Shown here piece by piece: positions 8,801 through 19,054 of a DNA stretch of 64,000 nucleotides. The notes under the pieces were generated by a model that saw only the letters and a list, made by a program, of their open reading frames with translations, was not told the DNA's origin and did not search any database. The position numbers and the translations under genes were made by a program. Within the stretch, counting starts at the first letter, position 1. The number at the start of each line of letters is the position of its first letter. The stretch comes from Ferruginibacter sp. (GTDB lineage: Bacteria; Bacteroidota; Bacteroidia; Chitinophagales; Chitinophagaceae). The DNA lies in the NCBI GenBank assembly GCA_030831945.1, contig JAURKC010000030.1, positions 1 to 64,000 on the forward strand, written 5' to 3'.

Positions 8801-9702
8801 ATCTAGCTAACATTGACTATCTAAATGTAAATCCTTTAGGATGGACAGGTGATGCTAAGACAGATAATTTAATCAATATATTGCTTCATAATTACAGCAT
8901 TAAATTTAATGAAGAATTAGGGCGATACAAAAGAGAAAAATTCAATATCAGTATTGGTGATGAATTACCAGCAGGTGTTTTAAAATTGGCAAAAGTATAC
9001 TTAGCGGTAAAACGTAAGTTGAAAGTGGGCGATAAAATGGCGGGTCGTCATGGTAACAAAGGTATTGTTGCAAAGATTGTTCGTCAAGAAGATATGCCTT
9101 TCTTAGAAGATGGAACACCAGTTGATATTGTATTGAATCCATTGGGTGTACCTAGTCGTATGAACCTTGGCCAGATATATGAAACCGTGTTAGGTTGGGC
9201 TGGTGAAAAATTAGGTTTAAAATTTGCTACGCCAATTTTTGATGGTGCAAGTGTAGATGAAATTGCTGAAAAAATTACTGAAGCAGGCTTACCGAAATTT
9301 GGACATACTTATTTGTATGATGGAGAAACTGGAGATCGTTTTGATCAAAAGGCTACCGTTGGAATTATATATGTAATTAAACTTCACCACATGGTGGATG
9401 ATAAAATGCATGCTCGTTCAATCGGACCATATAGCTTGATTACTCAACAACCATTAGGTGGTAAGGCTCAATTCGGTGGTCAAAGATTTGGTGAGATGGA
9501 GGTTTGGGCTTTAGAAGCTTATGGAGCATCTAATATATTGCAGGAATTGTTGACACTTAAATCTGATGATATCATCGGAAGAGCTAAAACATATGAAGCA
9601 ATTGTAAAAGGTGAGAATATTCCAAGACCAGGCGTTCCTGAATCATTTAATGTATTAGTACATGAATTGAGGGGATTAGGATTAGACTTAACTTTTGAAT
9701 AA
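5893..9702 (+). CDS. rpoB: DNA-directed RNA polymerase subunit beta
   Basis: The beta subunit forms half of the RNA polymerase active-site cleft and carries the rifampicin pocket. The 1269-aa protein shows the canonical segments in order, including the Rif region ([20 protein letters not shown]), the active-site loop [10 protein letters not shown] and the C-terminal [18 protein letters not shown]. Length is typical for Bacteroidota. It is transcribed from its own TACCTTTG promoter and is followed by rpoC after 123 nt containing a long hairpin. Confidence 0.99.
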   Translation: MAATKTSAAQRINFGKIELLAETPDLLGIQIQSFKDYFQLETTPDKRNNEGLFRVFKENFPITDTRNIFVLEFLDYFVDPPRYTIDECIERGLTYAVPLKAKLRLSCNDEEHVDFQTIVQDVFLGNIPYMTPRGTFVINGAERVVVSQLHRSPGVFFGQSVHPNGTKIYSARVIPFKGAWMEFATDINNVMYAYIDRKKKFPVTTLLRSIGFETDKDILELFGMADEVKVDKKGLQKYIGKRLAARVLRTWVEDFVDEDTGEVVSIERNEIVLERDTVLDQENIDMIVDMDVKSVFVQKEEVSGDFAIIYNTLNKDTSNSELEAVQHIYRQLRGADAPDNETARGIIDKLFFSDKRYDLGEVGRYKINRRLGLNFPIEKKVLTKDDIIAIIKTLVQLTNGKSEVDDIDHLSNRRVRTVGEQLYAQFGVGLARMARTIRERMNVRDNEVFTPVDLINARTLSSVINSFFGTSQLSQFLDQTNPLSEITHKRRISALGPGGLSRERAGFEVRDVHYSHYGRLCTIETPEGPNIGLISTLCVHAKINDMGFIETPYHKVTDGRADLKKITFLSAEEEDLAKIAQANIIMDEKGNFVEDRIKSRQTGDFPILDKNEVEYMDVAPNQIVGLSASMIPFLEHDDANRALMGSNMQRQAVPLIRLESPIVGTGLEGKAARDARIQLHAEGTGVVEYVDANEIHVRYNRSEMQQLVSFEEDLKIYKVTKFIRTNQETCINLRPAVVKGQKVVEGDFLTEGYATKGGEMALGRNLKVAFMPWKGYNFEDAIVISEKVVKEDLFTSIHISEFETEVRDTKLGEEELTPDIPNVSEEATKDLDQNGIIRIGAHIKEGDIIIGKITPKGESDPTPEEKLLRAIFGDKAGDAKDASLKAPSGTEGVIINKKLFQRAKKDKNSKVREKASLDKIEKTHEKNENDILELLVNKLTTLLKDKASVGVSNNFGESLIGKGVKFNQKNLANIDYLNVNPLGWTGDAKTDNLINILLHNYSIKFNEELGRYKREKFNISIGDELPAGVLKLAKVYLAVKRKLKVGDKMAGRHGNKGIVAKIVRQEDMPFLEDGTPVDIVLNPLGVPSRMNLGQIYETVLGWAGEKLGLKFATPIFDGASVDEIAEKITEAGLPKFGHTYLYDGETGDRFDQKATVGIIYVIKLHHMVDDKMHARSIGPYSLITQQPLGGKAQFGGQRFGEMEVWALEAYGASNILQELLTLKSDDIIGRAKTYEAIVKGENIPRPGVPESFNVLVHELRGLGLDLTFE

Positions 9703-9711
9703 TAAAAAAAT

Positions 9712-9748
9712 TGGTCAATGGTTAGTAGAAATATTTGACCATTGACCA
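9712..9748 (+). repeat. Inverted repeat in rpoB-rpoC spacer (TGACCAT heptads)
   Basis: GGTCAATGGT (9713-9722) pairs with ACCATTGACC (9738-9747), plus a flanking T-A, around a 15-nt loop. The right arm reads as tandem TGACCAT heptads. No T-run follows and rpoC must be transcribed through it, so it is more likely a dispersed intergenic repeat or mRNA-stability structure than a terminator. Confidence 0.75.
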
Positions 9749-9825
9749 TTCATAAATTATTGAGTTAGGATAAAATGGTTGTCTCTTAAAGAATTATCAA
9801 TTAAAAAATTATCAATTAATAGAAT

Positions 9826-12800
9826 ATGGCATTCAAAAAAGAAAATCGTCCCAGATCAACTTTTTCACAAATCACTATTGGTTTGGCTTCTCCTGACAGC
9901 ATTTTAGAAAAAAGCTTCGGTGAAGTGTTGAAACCTGAGACCATTAACTATCGTACTTATAAGCCTGAAAGAGATGGTTTGTTTTGCGAAAGAATTTTTG
10001 GCCCTGTAAAGGATTATGAGTGTGCTTGCGGAAAGTATAAGCGTATTCGTTATAAGGGTATTGTTTGCGACAGATGTGGAGTAGAAGTTACTGAAAAGAA
10101 AGTACGTCGTGAAAGAATGGGACACATTAAGTTGGTAGTTCCTGTTGTTCATATTTGGTATTTTAAATCATTACCTAACAAAATCGGTTATTTGTTGGGA
10201 ATGAGTTCTAAGAAATTAGAAACTATTGTTTACTATGAAAGATTTGTAGTTATTCAATCTGGTATTCGTGCGGATAAAGGACAAAACTTTGGTGATCTTT
10301 TAACTGAAGAAGAGTATTTAGATATTTTAGATACCTTACCAAAGGATAATCAATTCCTTTCTGATGAAGATCCTAACAAGTTCATCGCTAAGATGGGAGC
10401 AGAAGCAGTACATGATTTATTACAACGTATTGACCTTGATCAATTAAGTTTTGATCTTCGTAATTCAGCTGCTAACGAAACATCTCAACAACGTAAAGCT
10501 GATGCCTTGAAGCGTCTAAGCGTAGTAGAAAGTTTCCGCGATGCAAATACAAGAATTAATAACCGTCCTGAGTGGATGGTAATGCAATATATTCCAGTAA
10601 TTCCTCCAGAATTACGTCCATTGGTTCCATTGGATGGTGGCCGTTTTGCTTCTTCTGATTTGAATGATTTATATCGTAGGGTAATTATCCGTAATAATCG
10701 TTTGAAAAGGTTGTTGGAAATTAAAGCTCCAGAAGTAATCTTACGTAATGAAAAACGTATGTTACAAGAAGCAATCGATTCATTATTTGATAACAGCCGT
10801 AAATCAAATGCTGTAAAAGCAGAGGGTGGCCGTGCGCTAAAATCATTGAGTGATGTATTGAAAGGAAAGCAAGGACGTTTCCGTCAGAATTTGTTAGGTA
10901 AGCGTGTGGATTATTCTGGTCGTTCTGTAATTGTGGTTGGACCAGAATTGAAAATGCATGAGTGTGGTTTACCAAAAGATATGGCTGCTGAATTATTTAA
11001 GCCATTTATTATTAGAAAATTAATTGAAAGAGGTATCGTTAAAACTGTTAAGTCTGCACGTAAATTGGTAGATAAAAAAGAAGCGATTATCTGGGATATA
11101 TTAGAGAATATTTTGAAAGGTCACCCTATCATGTTGAACAGGGCCCCTACACTTCACCGTTTATCAATTCAGGCATTCCAGCCCAAGTTGATCGAGGGAA
11201 AGGCAATCCAGTTGCACCCATTGGTAACGACTGCCTTTAATGCGGATTTTGATGGTGATCAGATGGCTGTTCACGTTCCATTGAGTAATGCGGCTGTTTT
11301 AGAAGCGCAATTATTAATGTTGTCTTCTCATAACATTTTGAACCCGCAAAATGGTACACCGATCACGCTTCCTTCTCAGGACATGGTGCTTGGATTGTAT
11401 TACATTACTAAAGGAAAAAAATCAACTGATACAGAAAAAGTAAAAGGAGAAGGAAAAGCATTCTACTCTGCTGAAGAAGTAATCATTGCTTATAACGAAC
11501 AGCGTGTTGATCTTCACGCGCATATCAGAGTAAAAGCTAACTTCAGAAATGAAGATGGTAGCTTAACTTATAAATTAATTGAAACAACTGTTGGTAGAGT
11601 TTTATTTAACCAACATGTACCTAAAACTGTAGGATTCATTAATGCATTGTTGACCAAAAAATCCTTGAGGGAAATTATTGGTGATATCATTAAATGGACC
11701 AACGTTCCTATCACCGCTAAGTTTTTGGATGACATTAAAACTTTGGGATATCGTATGGCATTCCGTGGTGGATTGTCCTTTAATATCAATGATTTGATCA
11801 TTCCAGATATTAAACAACAATTGATCGACAATGCAACAGTGGAAGTAGATGAGGTTTGGGAAAACTACAATATGGGTTTAATCACCAACAATGAAAGATA
11901 TAACCAAACGGTGGATATCTGGAGTAGGGTGGATACAAGAATTACTGAAACTTTGATTCGTGAACTAGCAGCAGATAAGCAAGGATTTAATTCTGTTTAC
12001 ATGATGCTTGATTCAGGAGCTCGTGGTAGTAAGCAGCAAATTAAACAGTTGGCTGGTATCAGAGGATTGATGGCGAAGCCTCGTAAGTCTGGTTCATCAG
12101 GAAGTGAAATTATTGAGAATCCAATCTTGTCTAACTTTAAAGACGGATTGAATGTATTGGAATACTTTATCTCTACCCATGGTGCTCGTAAAGGTTTGGC
12201 GGATACGGCTTTGAAAACAGCAGATGCGGGTTACCTAACTCGTCGTTTGGTGGATGTTGCACAGGATGTAGTAATTAATGAGGAAGATTGCGGAACCCTT
12301 CGTGGTATTGCAACTTCAGCTTTAAAAGATAATGAAGATATTATTGAAAACTTAGCAGATAGAATTGAAGGTCGTACTTCATTGCATGATGTGTATGATC
12401 CAATTTCAGAAGAGTTGCTTTTAAAAGCAGGTGAAGAAATTACACAAGATCTTGCTCAGAAAATAGAACAAAGCAGTATCGAAACTGTAGAAATTCGTTC
12501 TGTTTTAACTTGCGAAAGCAAGAGAGGTGTTTGTGTAAGATGTTATGGTAAGAATTTGGCTACAGGTTACACTGCACAAAGAGGAGATGCTGTAGGTATT
12601 ATCGCTGCTCAAAGTATCGGTGAGCCTGGTACTCAGCTTACCCTTCGTACTTTCCACGTTGGTGGTGTGGCTGGATCTGCTTCTGTAGAATCTACTATGC
12701 CGGCTAAATTTGATGGAACTATCCAGTTTGATGGTTTACGTACGGTTGCTACTCAAGATGCAGAAGGAAATAAAATCAATGTGGTAATCGGACGTACTGG

Positions 12801-14121
12801 TGAAGTTCGTATCATGGATGTTAAAAACGATCGTTTGTTAACTTCTAACAATATTCCTTACGGTGCTACATTGAATGTAAAAGATGGACAGAAAGTAGCT
12901 AAGGGTGATGTGATTTGCACATGGGATCCATTTAATAATGTTATTGTTTCTGAAATTGTCGGTTCATTGAAATTTGAAGCGGTGATCGAAGGGGTTACTG
13001 TTCGTGAAGAAGCGGATGAACAAACTGGTCATAAAGAGAAAGTGGTAATTGAAACAAAAGATAAAACCAAATTACCTTCTATAATTATTGAAGGTAGTAA
13101 GGATACAAAATCTTACAACTTACCTGTTGGAAGTCATATCGTTTTAGAAGAAGGTGATTCTGTAAGAGCCGGTCAGGTATTGGTTAAAATTCCAAGAGTA
13201 CTAAGCAAATTGAAAGATATCACTGGAGGTCTTCCTCGTGTAACTGAATTGTTTGAAGCAAGAAATCCAGGTAACCCTGCGGTAGTTTGTGAAATTGATG
13301 GGGTAGTTACTTTTGGTAATATCAAACGTGGTAACAGAGAAATCATTGTTGAAGCTAAAGATGGCGTAGTAAGAAAATATCTAGTTCCATTAACTCGTCA
13401 GATTTTAGTTCAAGATGGCGACTTCGTAAAAGCGGGTGCTGCTCTAAGTGATGGACAAACTGCTCCTGCAGATATCCTATCTATTAAAGGACCATTTGCA
13501 GTTCAAGAGTACGTGGTAAACGAGATTCAGGAAGTATACCGTTTACAAGGTGTACGTATCAATGATAAGCATGTGGAAGTAATCGTTCGTCAAATGATGC
13601 GTAAAGTGAGTATTGAAGATGCTGGAGATACAATATTCTTAGAAGGAGATACAGAAGATAAATTAGACTTTAATACAGAGAATGATAACATCTTTGATAA
13701 GAAGGTAGTTACAGATGCTGGTGAAAGTACCAATTTAAAAACTGGTCAAATCACTACGCTTCGTGATGTAAGAGAAGAAAATTCAATCTTACGTAGAGCA
13801 GATAAAAAACTAGTTGAATTCCGTGATGCAAAACCTGCAACCTCTTCACCATTGTTACAGGGAATTACAAAAGCTTCATTGGGTACACAAAGTTGGATTT
13901 CTGCAGCTTCTTTCCAAGAGACTACCAAAGTGTTGAGCAGTGCCGCTATTAACGGTAAACTTGATTTGATGTTAGGTCTTAAGGAGAACGTTATTACTGG
14001 TCATCCAATTCCTGCAGGTACAGGTTTGCGTGAATTTGAAAACATGATCGTTGGTAGTAAAGAAGAGTACGAATTGCTGATGACTACTAAGGAAGCCATG
14101 AGCTTTGATGATGAAGAATAA
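9826..14121 (+). CDS. rpoC: DNA-directed RNA polymerase subunit beta'
   Basis: The beta' subunit carries the catalytic Mg site and the clamp. The 1431-aa protein has the first zinc site (C66, C68, C81, C84), the catalytic NADFDGD (residues 472-478, Asp 474/476/478), the bridge and trigger segments, and the second zinc cluster including [11 protein letters not shown]. Normal for Bacteroidota. It is cotranscribed with rpoB and followed by a terminator. Confidence 0.99.
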   Translation: MAFKKENRPRSTFSQITIGLASPDSILEKSFGEVLKPETINYRTYKPERDGLFCERIFGPVKDYECACGKYKRIRYKGIVCDRCGVEVTEKKVRRERMGHIKLVVPVVHIWYFKSLPNKIGYLLGMSSKKLETIVYYERFVVIQSGIRADKGQNFGDLLTEEEYLDILDTLPKDNQFLSDEDPNKFIAKMGAEAVHDLLQRIDLDQLSFDLRNSAANETSQQRKADALKRLSVVESFRDANTRINNRPEWMVMQYIPVIPPELRPLVPLDGGRFASSDLNDLYRRVIIRNNRLKRLLEIKAPEVILRNEKRMLQEAIDSLFDNSRKSNAVKAEGGRALKSLSDVLKGKQGRFRQNLLGKRVDYSGRSVIVVGPELKMHECGLPKDMAAELFKPFIIRKLIERGIVKTVKSARKLVDKKEAIIWDILENILKGHPIMLNRAPTLHRLSIQAFQPKLIEGKAIQLHPLVTTAFNADFDGDQMAVHVPLSNAAVLEAQLLMLSSHNILNPQNGTPITLPSQDMVLGLYYITKGKKSTDTEKVKGEGKAFYSAEEVIIAYNEQRVDLHAHIRVKANFRNEDGSLTYKLIETTVGRVLFNQHVPKTVGFINALLTKKSLREIIGDIIKWTNVPITAKFLDDIKTLGYRMAFRGGLSFNINDLIIPDIKQQLIDNATVEVDEVWENYNMGLITNNERYNQTVDIWSRVDTRITETLIRELAADKQGFNSVYMMLDSGARGSKQQIKQLAGIRGLMAKPRKSGSSGSEIIENPILSNFKDGLNVLEYFISTHGARKGLADTALKTADAGYLTRRLVDVAQDVVINEEDCGTLRGIATSALKDNEDIIENLADRIEGRTSLHDVYDPISEELLLKAGEEITQDLAQKIEQSSIETVEIRSVLTCESKRGVCVRCYGKNLATGYTAQRGDAVGIIAAQSIGEPGTQLTLRTFHVGGVAGSASVESTMPAKFDGTIQFDGLRTVATQDAEGNKINVVIGRTGEVRIMDVKNDRLLTSNNIPYGATLNVKDGQKVAKGDVICTWDPFNNVIVSEIVGSLKFEAVIEGVTVREEADEQTGHKEKVVIETKDKTKLPSIIIEGSKDTKSYNLPVGSHIVLEEGDSVRAGQVLVKIPRVLSKLKDITGGLPRVTELFEARNPGNPAVVCEIDGVVTFGNIKRGNREIIVEAKDGVVRKYLVPLTRQILVQDGDFVKAGAALSDGQTAPADILSIKGPFAVQEYVVNEIQEVYRLQGVRINDKHVEVIVRQMMRKVSIEDAGDTIFLEGDTEDKLDFNTENDNIFDKKVVTDAGESTNLKTGQITTLRDVREENSILRRADKKLVEFRDAKPATSSPLLQGITKASLGTQSWISAASFQETTKVLSSAAINGKLDLMLGLKENVITGHPIPAGTGLREFENMIVGSKEEYELLMTTKEAMSFDDEE

Positions 14122-14149
14122 ATTAACTGAAAAGTTAAGCACATAAATT

Positions 14150-14183
14150 AAAAGGAGTAAGATGAAAGTCTTGCTCCTTTTTT
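14150..14183 (+). terminator. Intrinsic terminator after rpoC
   Basis: AAAAGGAGTAAGA (14150-14162), loop TGAAAG, TCTTGCTCCTTTT with T-run: a 13-bp stem with one G-U, ending the rpoBC transcript. Confidence 0.88.
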
Positions 14184-14263
14184 ATTTTTAGTAAAAGAAC
14201 TGCTTGTATTATTTTAATTAAATAAACGCGATAATATTTATTCGATCCTTTGTTTGACGCCCT

Positions 14264-14306
14264 CGAATAAAAAGGCTGACAATTCAAATTTCAGCCTTTT
14301 TATTCG
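14264..14306. terminator. Second long hairpin downstream of rpoC
   Basis: CGAATAAAAAGGCTGA (14264-14279) pairs perfectly over 16 bp with TCAGCCTTTTTATTCG (14291-14306). The A/T-rich lower stem lets it terminate on either strand. Only about 80 nt separate it from the rpoC terminator and there is no gene between, so it is either a back-up terminator or the end of an unrecognised short transcript. Confidence 0.75.
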
Positions 14307-14327
14307 CAGGCTTGATTTTTTTTGTTT

Positions 14328-14351
14328 CTTTTTTGCATCAAGGCAAAAAAG
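14328..14351. repeat. CTTTTTTGC/GCAAAAAAG hairpin
   Basis: A 9-bp perfect stem with loop ATCAAG (14337-14342). It sits immediately after the previous hairpin in non-coding DNA. No function can be assigned; it has the look of a dispersed intergenic element. Confidence 0.5.
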
Positions 14352-14433
14352 TAAAAGCACTCTATTTCAGAGGAAATCCCAAGCCTATCTACTTAACTTT
14401 TATTTTACTAAAAAGCAATAAGAAATTATTATT

Positions 14434-14510
14434 CATTTAACTTATTACCTGATAGTCCTTTATCGAATGGGCGCTTACGACTTTTTGAGAGTCGACTAAT
14501 TAAGTAAATG
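14434..14510. other. Possible structured RNA element
   Basis: The ends CATTTA-A-CTTA-TTA and TAA-T-TAAG-TAAATG can pair over about 13 bp with two single-base bulges. Between them are two hairpins, GATA/TATC-type (14451-14464) and CGACT/AGTCG (14478-14494). Together they draw as a three-way junction. It lies between the rpoC hairpins and the desaturase gene. The remaining non-coding bases up to 14633 hold only a promoter-like CATCTTTG near 14574. The fold is by eye and could be chance in AT-rich DNA. Confidence 0.3.
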
Positions 14511-14633
14511 AGATAATACTTAAAACTATACTGAGAAAACAATTCATAAGTACCAAAAGGCCACATCTTTGTATCTACTTTAAGATTAACTTAGCATATT
14601 ACATTAATTGAAGGGAAAATTAATAATACCAAT

Positions 14634-15716
14634 ATGCCATATTTAGATCATGTATTACAACCCCCTTGTTATGGATGGGCAGATGGTAACGGTAAGCTCA
14701 TAAAGCCCAGCGTTATTCAAATTTTAAAAGAGTTCTTTACTAGACTTAATGTGGTATCTGACCGAAAAAATTGGTTGCCATTTTTTAGTTGGCTCAAAGT
14801 CTTTTGTCTCTTGCCTTTCTTTTTTATTTTTCTATTTAATTTTCTTCATATTTGGACTGTACTTGCTGCATTTGTGTATAGCATGATCATCATGGGTACT
14901 CATGGTACTATCTGGCATCATCGTTATTGTACGCATGGAGCGTACACTTTTAAAAATGCATTTTGGCGTTTCTTTACTCAAAACCTTACTATCAATGTGA
15001 TTCCTGAGGAGATCTATGTTATTTCTCATCATGTTCATCATGCAAAATCTGATCAACCAGGTGATCCCTATAATGCACAGGCGGGTTTTTTATATTGTTT
15101 TTTAGCTGACGTAAATCATCAACCCATTGCAAAAGATTTAAGTAATGCTGATTACAATCGTATTGGATTATTGATGAAACATACTGGTGTAAAAGGAAAT
15201 ACTTATGCTCAATATCAACGCTGGGGTTCTTTTGTAACTCCGCTTGGTGCGGTTACATCATGGGTGCTTAATTGGACATTTTGGTACCTGAGTTTTTATA
15301 TGATAGGCGGTCATGCATTAGCATGCAGTTTGTTTGGAGCGGCAGGATTTTGGGCAATCGGAGTGAGAACATTTAATTATGAAGGACATGGTAAAGGGGA
15401 AGAAAAACAACGGGAAGGCATAGACTATAATCATAAAGATAATTCTGTGAATCAATTATGGCCTGGCATTGTTGCAGGGGAGTGGCACAATAATCATCAT
15501 TTGTTTCCGAAAAGTGCTAGAAGTGGATTTAAGCCTCACCAAGTCGATTTCGCCTGGTATTATATAAAATTAATGAGTTTGCTTGGTGCAGTGAGTCATT
15601 ACAAAGACTTTAAAAAGCAATTTTTATCTCAGTATCATCTTCCTTATCAATTGAAGAAAAGAGAGGAGATGCAATTGTCAACCGCTAATTTAGTTGCCCA
15701 ATCAGAAAAAAACTAA
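14634..15716 (+). CDS. Membrane fatty acid (acyl-CoA type) desaturase
   Basis: Di-iron integral membrane desaturase that introduces a double bond (delta-9-like) into acyl chains using O2. The 360-aa protein has the three His boxes: HHRYCTH (95-101), HHVHH (132-136) and HNNHH (285-289), with hydrophobic segments at about 55-90 and 205-245. This arrangement fits the stearoyl-CoA desaturase family (DesC/OLE1-like). No fused cytochrome b5 domain. It is a stand-alone gene converging on the next one. The exact regiospecificity cannot be read from the sequence. Confidence 0.93.
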   Translation: MPYLDHVLQPPCYGWADGNGKLIKPSVIQILKEFFTRLNVVSDRKNWLPFFSWLKVFCLLPFFFIFLFNFLHIWTVLAAFVYSMIIMGTHGTIWHHRYCTHGAYTFKNAFWRFFTQNLTINVIPEEIYVISHHVHHAKSDQPGDPYNAQAGFLYCFLADVNHQPIAKDLSNADYNRIGLLMKHTGVKGNTYAQYQRWGSFVTPLGAVTSWVLNWTFWYLSFYMIGGHALACSLFGAAGFWAIGVRTFNYEGHGKGEEKQREGIDYNHKDNSVNQLWPGIVAGEWHNNHHLFPKSARSGFKPHQVDFAWYYIKLMSLLGAVSHYKDFKKQFLSQYHLPYQLKKREEMQLSTANLVAQSEKN

Positions 15717-15797
15717 TTCAATTGTTTACTATATTTTCATCATTACTTTAGAAGTAAGTAAAGCAATCAGTTTTTAAAAGTATCCTACATTATTACC

Positions 15798-17057
15798 TTA
15801 TGCATTAGCATCAGCCATATTAGGGATGTCGGTAGCTTTGTATTCACCAGCATCTAGTTTCTTTTTAGTCGCTTCAAATGCTTTTAATGTGATATCGATG
15901 TCCTCATCAGTATGAGCAGCAGTAGGAATTAGCCTGTAAATAATATCTCCTTTAGGTATTACTGGGTACACTACGATAGAACAAAACACATGATAGTTTT
16001 CTCGAAGATCCATCACCATCTGGGTTGCTTCTGGCACATCACCTTTCATGTAGATAGGTGTTACTGGTGTGTTAGTATTGCCGATATCAAAACCTCTTTC
16101 TCTTAAACCATTTTGAAGACGGTTCACATTATACCACAATTTTTCTCTTAATTGAGGCATGGTAGTTACCATTTCCATTCTGGTAAGCATTCCTTCTACA
16201 ATCATTAGTGGAAGGCTTTTTGCAAATATTTGTGATCGGGTATTATAGCGTAAGTACTTCATTACAGCTTTCGGCCCACTAATAAATGCACCGATACTTC
16301 CCATACTTTTTACAAATGTGCTGAAATACAAATCTACTCCAGCTTGGCATCCTTGTGCTTCATCAGCACCAGCACCAGTTGGGCCCATATAACCAAAACC
16401 ATGTGCATCATCGATTAATAAGCGAAACTGATATTTTTGTTTAGTAGCTACTATTTCTTTTATAATTCCTTGTTCACCATCCATTCCAAATACGCCTTCG
16501 GTAATGACTAAAATTCCGCCTCCTGATTTTTCAATCATTTTTTCGGCGCGCTGCATTTGTTTCTCAAAATCTTCAATATTGTTATGCTTAAATGCATAGG
16601 TATGACCCATGTGTAAGCGAATGCCATCAATGATACATGCATGGGCCTCGGCATCATAAACAATCACATCTCTACGATTTACTAGTGCATCAATACAACT
16701 CATGATACCTTGGTATCCAAAGTTTAATAACATCGTATCTTCTCGATTAACAAAACTGCTAATCACTTTTTCGAGTTCTTCATGCTTTGTAGTATTGCCA
16801 CTCATCATTCTCGCACCCATAGGGTTTCCCATTCCATATTTTGCAGCTGCTTGAGCATCCACTTCTCTTACTCGAGGATCATTCACTAATCCTAAATAAT
16901 TATTTAAGCTCCATACAATCATTTCCTTTCCACGAAACTGCATCCTGGTTCCTAATTCACCTTCCAATTTTGGAAATGCAAAATAGCCATGCGCTCTATC
17001 CATATGCTGTCCAATGGGACCACCATCTTTTACTAATTTTTCAAAAACATCTGCCAT
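15798..17057 (-). CDS. PLP-dependent alpha-oxoamine synthase family enzyme
   Basis: Fold-type I PLP enzyme of the BioF/Kbl/HemA/SPT family, which condenses an amino acid with an acyl-CoA or acyl-ACP with loss of CO2. The 419-aa protein has the family motifs: DAEAHAC with H139, EGVFGMDG (187-194), the PLP Asp in DDAHG (216-220) and the PLP lysine K250 in TFVKSMG. Bacteroidota use such enzymes for glycine C-acetylation, for sphingolipid synthesis (serine palmitoyltransferase) and for related lipids. The substrate is unresolved here; the extra N-terminal about 40 residues resemble SPT-like forms. It is a single gene on the minus strand, divergent from the phosphatase gene. Confidence 0.85.
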   Translation of the reverse strand: MADVFEKLVKDGGPIGQHMDRAHGYFAFPKLEGELGTRMQFRGKEMIVWSLNNYLGLVNDPRVREVDAQAAAKYGMGNPMGARMMSGNTTKHEELEKVISSFVNREDTMLLNFGYQGIMSCIDALVNRRDVIVYDAEAHACIIDGIRLHMGHTYAFKHNNIEDFEKQMQRAEKMIEKSGGGILVITEGVFGMDGEQGIIKEIVATKQKYQFRLLIDDAHGFGYMGPTGAGADEAQGCQAGVDLYFSTFVKSMGSIGAFISGPKAVMKYLRYNTRSQIFAKSLPLMIVEGMLTRMEMVTTMPQLREKLWYNVNRLQNGLRERGFDIGNTNTPVTPIYMKGDVPEATQMVMDLRENYHVFCSIVVYPVIPKGDIIYRLIPTAAHTDEDIDITLKAFEATKKKLDAGEYKATDIPNMADANA

Positions 17058-17215
17058 GATTAAATAGGTTGTTGGTTAGTGACATTTCCAGTAACAATAA
17101 AGGCATCTTTTGCCTTATCAATGTTCTAAAAAGTCAATCTTATTTTATGAGACAAATTTAAGGTATTGCAAGCAAAATGAAACAAATTGGGGCAATAATG
17201 AAAGCCCCTGTACAT

Positions 17216-17223
17216 TATCTTTG
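17216..17223 (+). promoter_or_regulatory. Promoter -7 element for the phosphatase gene
   Basis: TATCTTTG matches TAnnTTTG and lies 15 nt before the ATG at 17238, implying a very short leader. No clear -33 TTTG is present at the usual distance. Confidence 0.6.
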
Positions 17224-17237
17224 TAAAAATATATTGT

Positions 17238-18926
17238 ATGCTTAAAAAGGCCCTTACTATTGCTACCTCTTTATTAGTAGCGTTTCAGACTATTGCACAA
17301 GGCCCCGTGAATCAATCGGCTCCCATTCGTAAGCCTTTAGCTAAGCAGGTTAATGCTTTAAATAGAGGACCTAAATTAGTAGTAGGCATCGTAATTGATC
17401 AAATGCGTTGGGATTATTTATATCGGTTTAGTGAGTTGTATAGTTCCAATGGATTTAATCGATTATTAACACAGGGATTTAGTTGCGACAACACGTTGAT
17501 CCCCTACATGCCCACTTATACGGCTCCTGGCCATACCTGCATTTATACTGGTTCTGTACCTGCAATACATGGAATAGTAGGAAATAATTGGTATGATAAA
17601 GTAACGAATAGATCAATTTATTGTGCTGAAGATTTTACCACTAAAACCGTTGGTAGTGAGTCTAGTGCTGGAAAAATGAGTCCTAGAAATATGTTGACTA
17701 CTTCTATAACGGACGAATTAAAACTTAGTAATAATTTTCAAAGTAAAGTAATTGGAATAGCATTAAAGGATAGGGGAGCTATTTTTCCTGCTGGGCATAG
17801 TGCCAATGCCGCTTATTGGTATGACAATGGCAAATGGATTACTAGCAATTATTATCTGAATGATTTACCTAATTGGGTAAATGAGCAAAATGCTAAAGAT
17901 CTTCCCTCTCTGTATATGAGTAAGGATTGGAATACGCTTTTACCAATTGAAAAATATGATTTAAGTACTTCCGATGATCAGCCTTATGAAACGGCAATTA
18001 AGGGAGAAAAAACGGTCACCTTTCCTCACCGCACTTCACAGATAACTGCTGATAAATATGAGGCATTCAAATCCACACCTTATGCTGCTTCTTATACATT
18101 TGATTTTGCAAAATCTGCTATTGAAAATGAAAAACTGGGCGCTGGTAAAGTGACTGATTTTCTTGCGATTAGTATTTCATCAACTGATTATATTGGACAT
18201 AGTTTTGGACCTAATTCAATAGAAGTAGAAGATGCTTACTTACGATTAGATAAGGATATTGCTAGTTTTTTGCAATATTTAGATAACACTTTAGGGAAGG
18301 ATAGTTACCTTATTTTTTTGACCGCAGATCACGGGGTGACACAGGTTCCAGCATTTTTAAATCAACATAAAATTCCAGGGGGAAACTTTTTAGATCTTGC
18401 TATTTTCAATGAGTTAAATCAATCGATAGAAGCCGAATTTGGGATTAAAAAATCAGTTTTGTCTGTGCAAAACTACCAGGTGTATTTAAATAAGGATGAA
18501 ATTATTCGCCAACAAAAGAATGTAGAAGATATCACTCAAAAAATCATTTCTCTCCTTAAAAATAAAGTATATATCAATTACGCCGTTAAAACCGAAGCAA
18601 TTGAATTAGCGTCCTTGCCAGAGCCCCAAAAGAAAATGTTTATTAATGGATTTAATCCTAAAAGGAGTGGAGATATTGTTTTTACCACCTTATCTGGCTT
18701 TCTGGAAGGCTCTAACAAAGGCACTACTCATGGAGCTTGGAATCCCTATGATGCGCACATTCCTTTATTGTTTTTTGGATGGAATGTACAACAAGGAAAT
18801 ACGCATAGAGAGACTTATATGACTGACATTTCAACTACTTTAGCGGCGATGCTAAAAATACAAATGCCCAGTGGAAATGTAGGCAAAGTAATCACAGAAG
18901 CAATGAAAACAAGAAAGCATAATTAA
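17238..18926 (+). CDS. PafA-type alkaline phosphatase
   Basis: Secreted phosphomonoesterase of the alkaline phosphatase superfamily, close in layout to PafA of Flavobacteria. The 562-aa protein starts with a signal peptide (cleavage near AQ at 20-21). Likely zinc ligands are D54, D317, H321, D364, H365 and H498, and the nucleophile is a Thr in TYTAPGH (most likely T95). The PafA-type phosphate-binding pair K177 and R179 is present in LKDRG, distinguishing it from NPP diesterases. It acts in the periplasm or at the surface to release phosphate from organic esters. No phosphate regulator is nearby. Confidence 0.9.
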   Translation: MLKKALTIATSLLVAFQTIAQGPVNQSAPIRKPLAKQVNALNRGPKLVVGIVIDQMRWDYLYRFSELYSSNGFNRLLTQGFSCDNTLIPYMPTYTAPGHTCIYTGSVPAIHGIVGNNWYDKVTNRSIYCAEDFTTKTVGSESSAGKMSPRNMLTTSITDELKLSNNFQSKVIGIALKDRGAIFPAGHSANAAYWYDNGKWITSNYYLNDLPNWVNEQNAKDLPSLYMSKDWNTLLPIEKYDLSTSDDQPYETAIKGEKTVTFPHRTSQITADKYEAFKSTPYAASYTFDFAKSAIENEKLGAGKVTDFLAISISSTDYIGHSFGPNSIEVEDAYLRLDKDIASFLQYLDNTLGKDSYLIFLTADHGVTQVPAFLNQHKIPGGNFLDLAIFNELNQSIEAEFGIKKSVLSVQNYQVYLNKDEIIRQQKNVEDITQKIISLLKNKVYINYAVKTEAIELASLPEPQKKMFINGFNPKRSGDIVFTTLSGFLEGSNKGTTHGAWNPYDAHIPLLFFGWNVQQGNTHRETYMTDISTTLAAMLKIQMPSGNVGKVITEAMKTRKHN

Positions 18927-19054
18927 TAGTAGAGTTGAATTTCCTATATTTTTATTTCATAAAATGAGTGCTTATAATTCTATTCATTTATTTTAGAAAC
19001 CTTAACTTTCCATTAGTTAATTCAATCAATTAATAGCACTAAGGACTATAGATA

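Noticed and set aside
8388..8813. 141-aa minus-strand ORF opposite rpoB
   Set aside because: It lies wholly within the conserved rpoB frame and has no family features; a shadow ORF.
15798..17057. Naming the PLP enzyme specifically serine palmitoyltransferase or Kbl
   Set aside because: The motifs fit the whole alpha-oxoamine synthase family and no lipid or threonine gene is adjacent, so only the family is given.
17100..17116. AAGGCA/TGCCTT hairpin in the divergent gap before the phosphatase gene
   Set aside because: Six pairs only, no T-run, and inside a promoter region; too weak to call.
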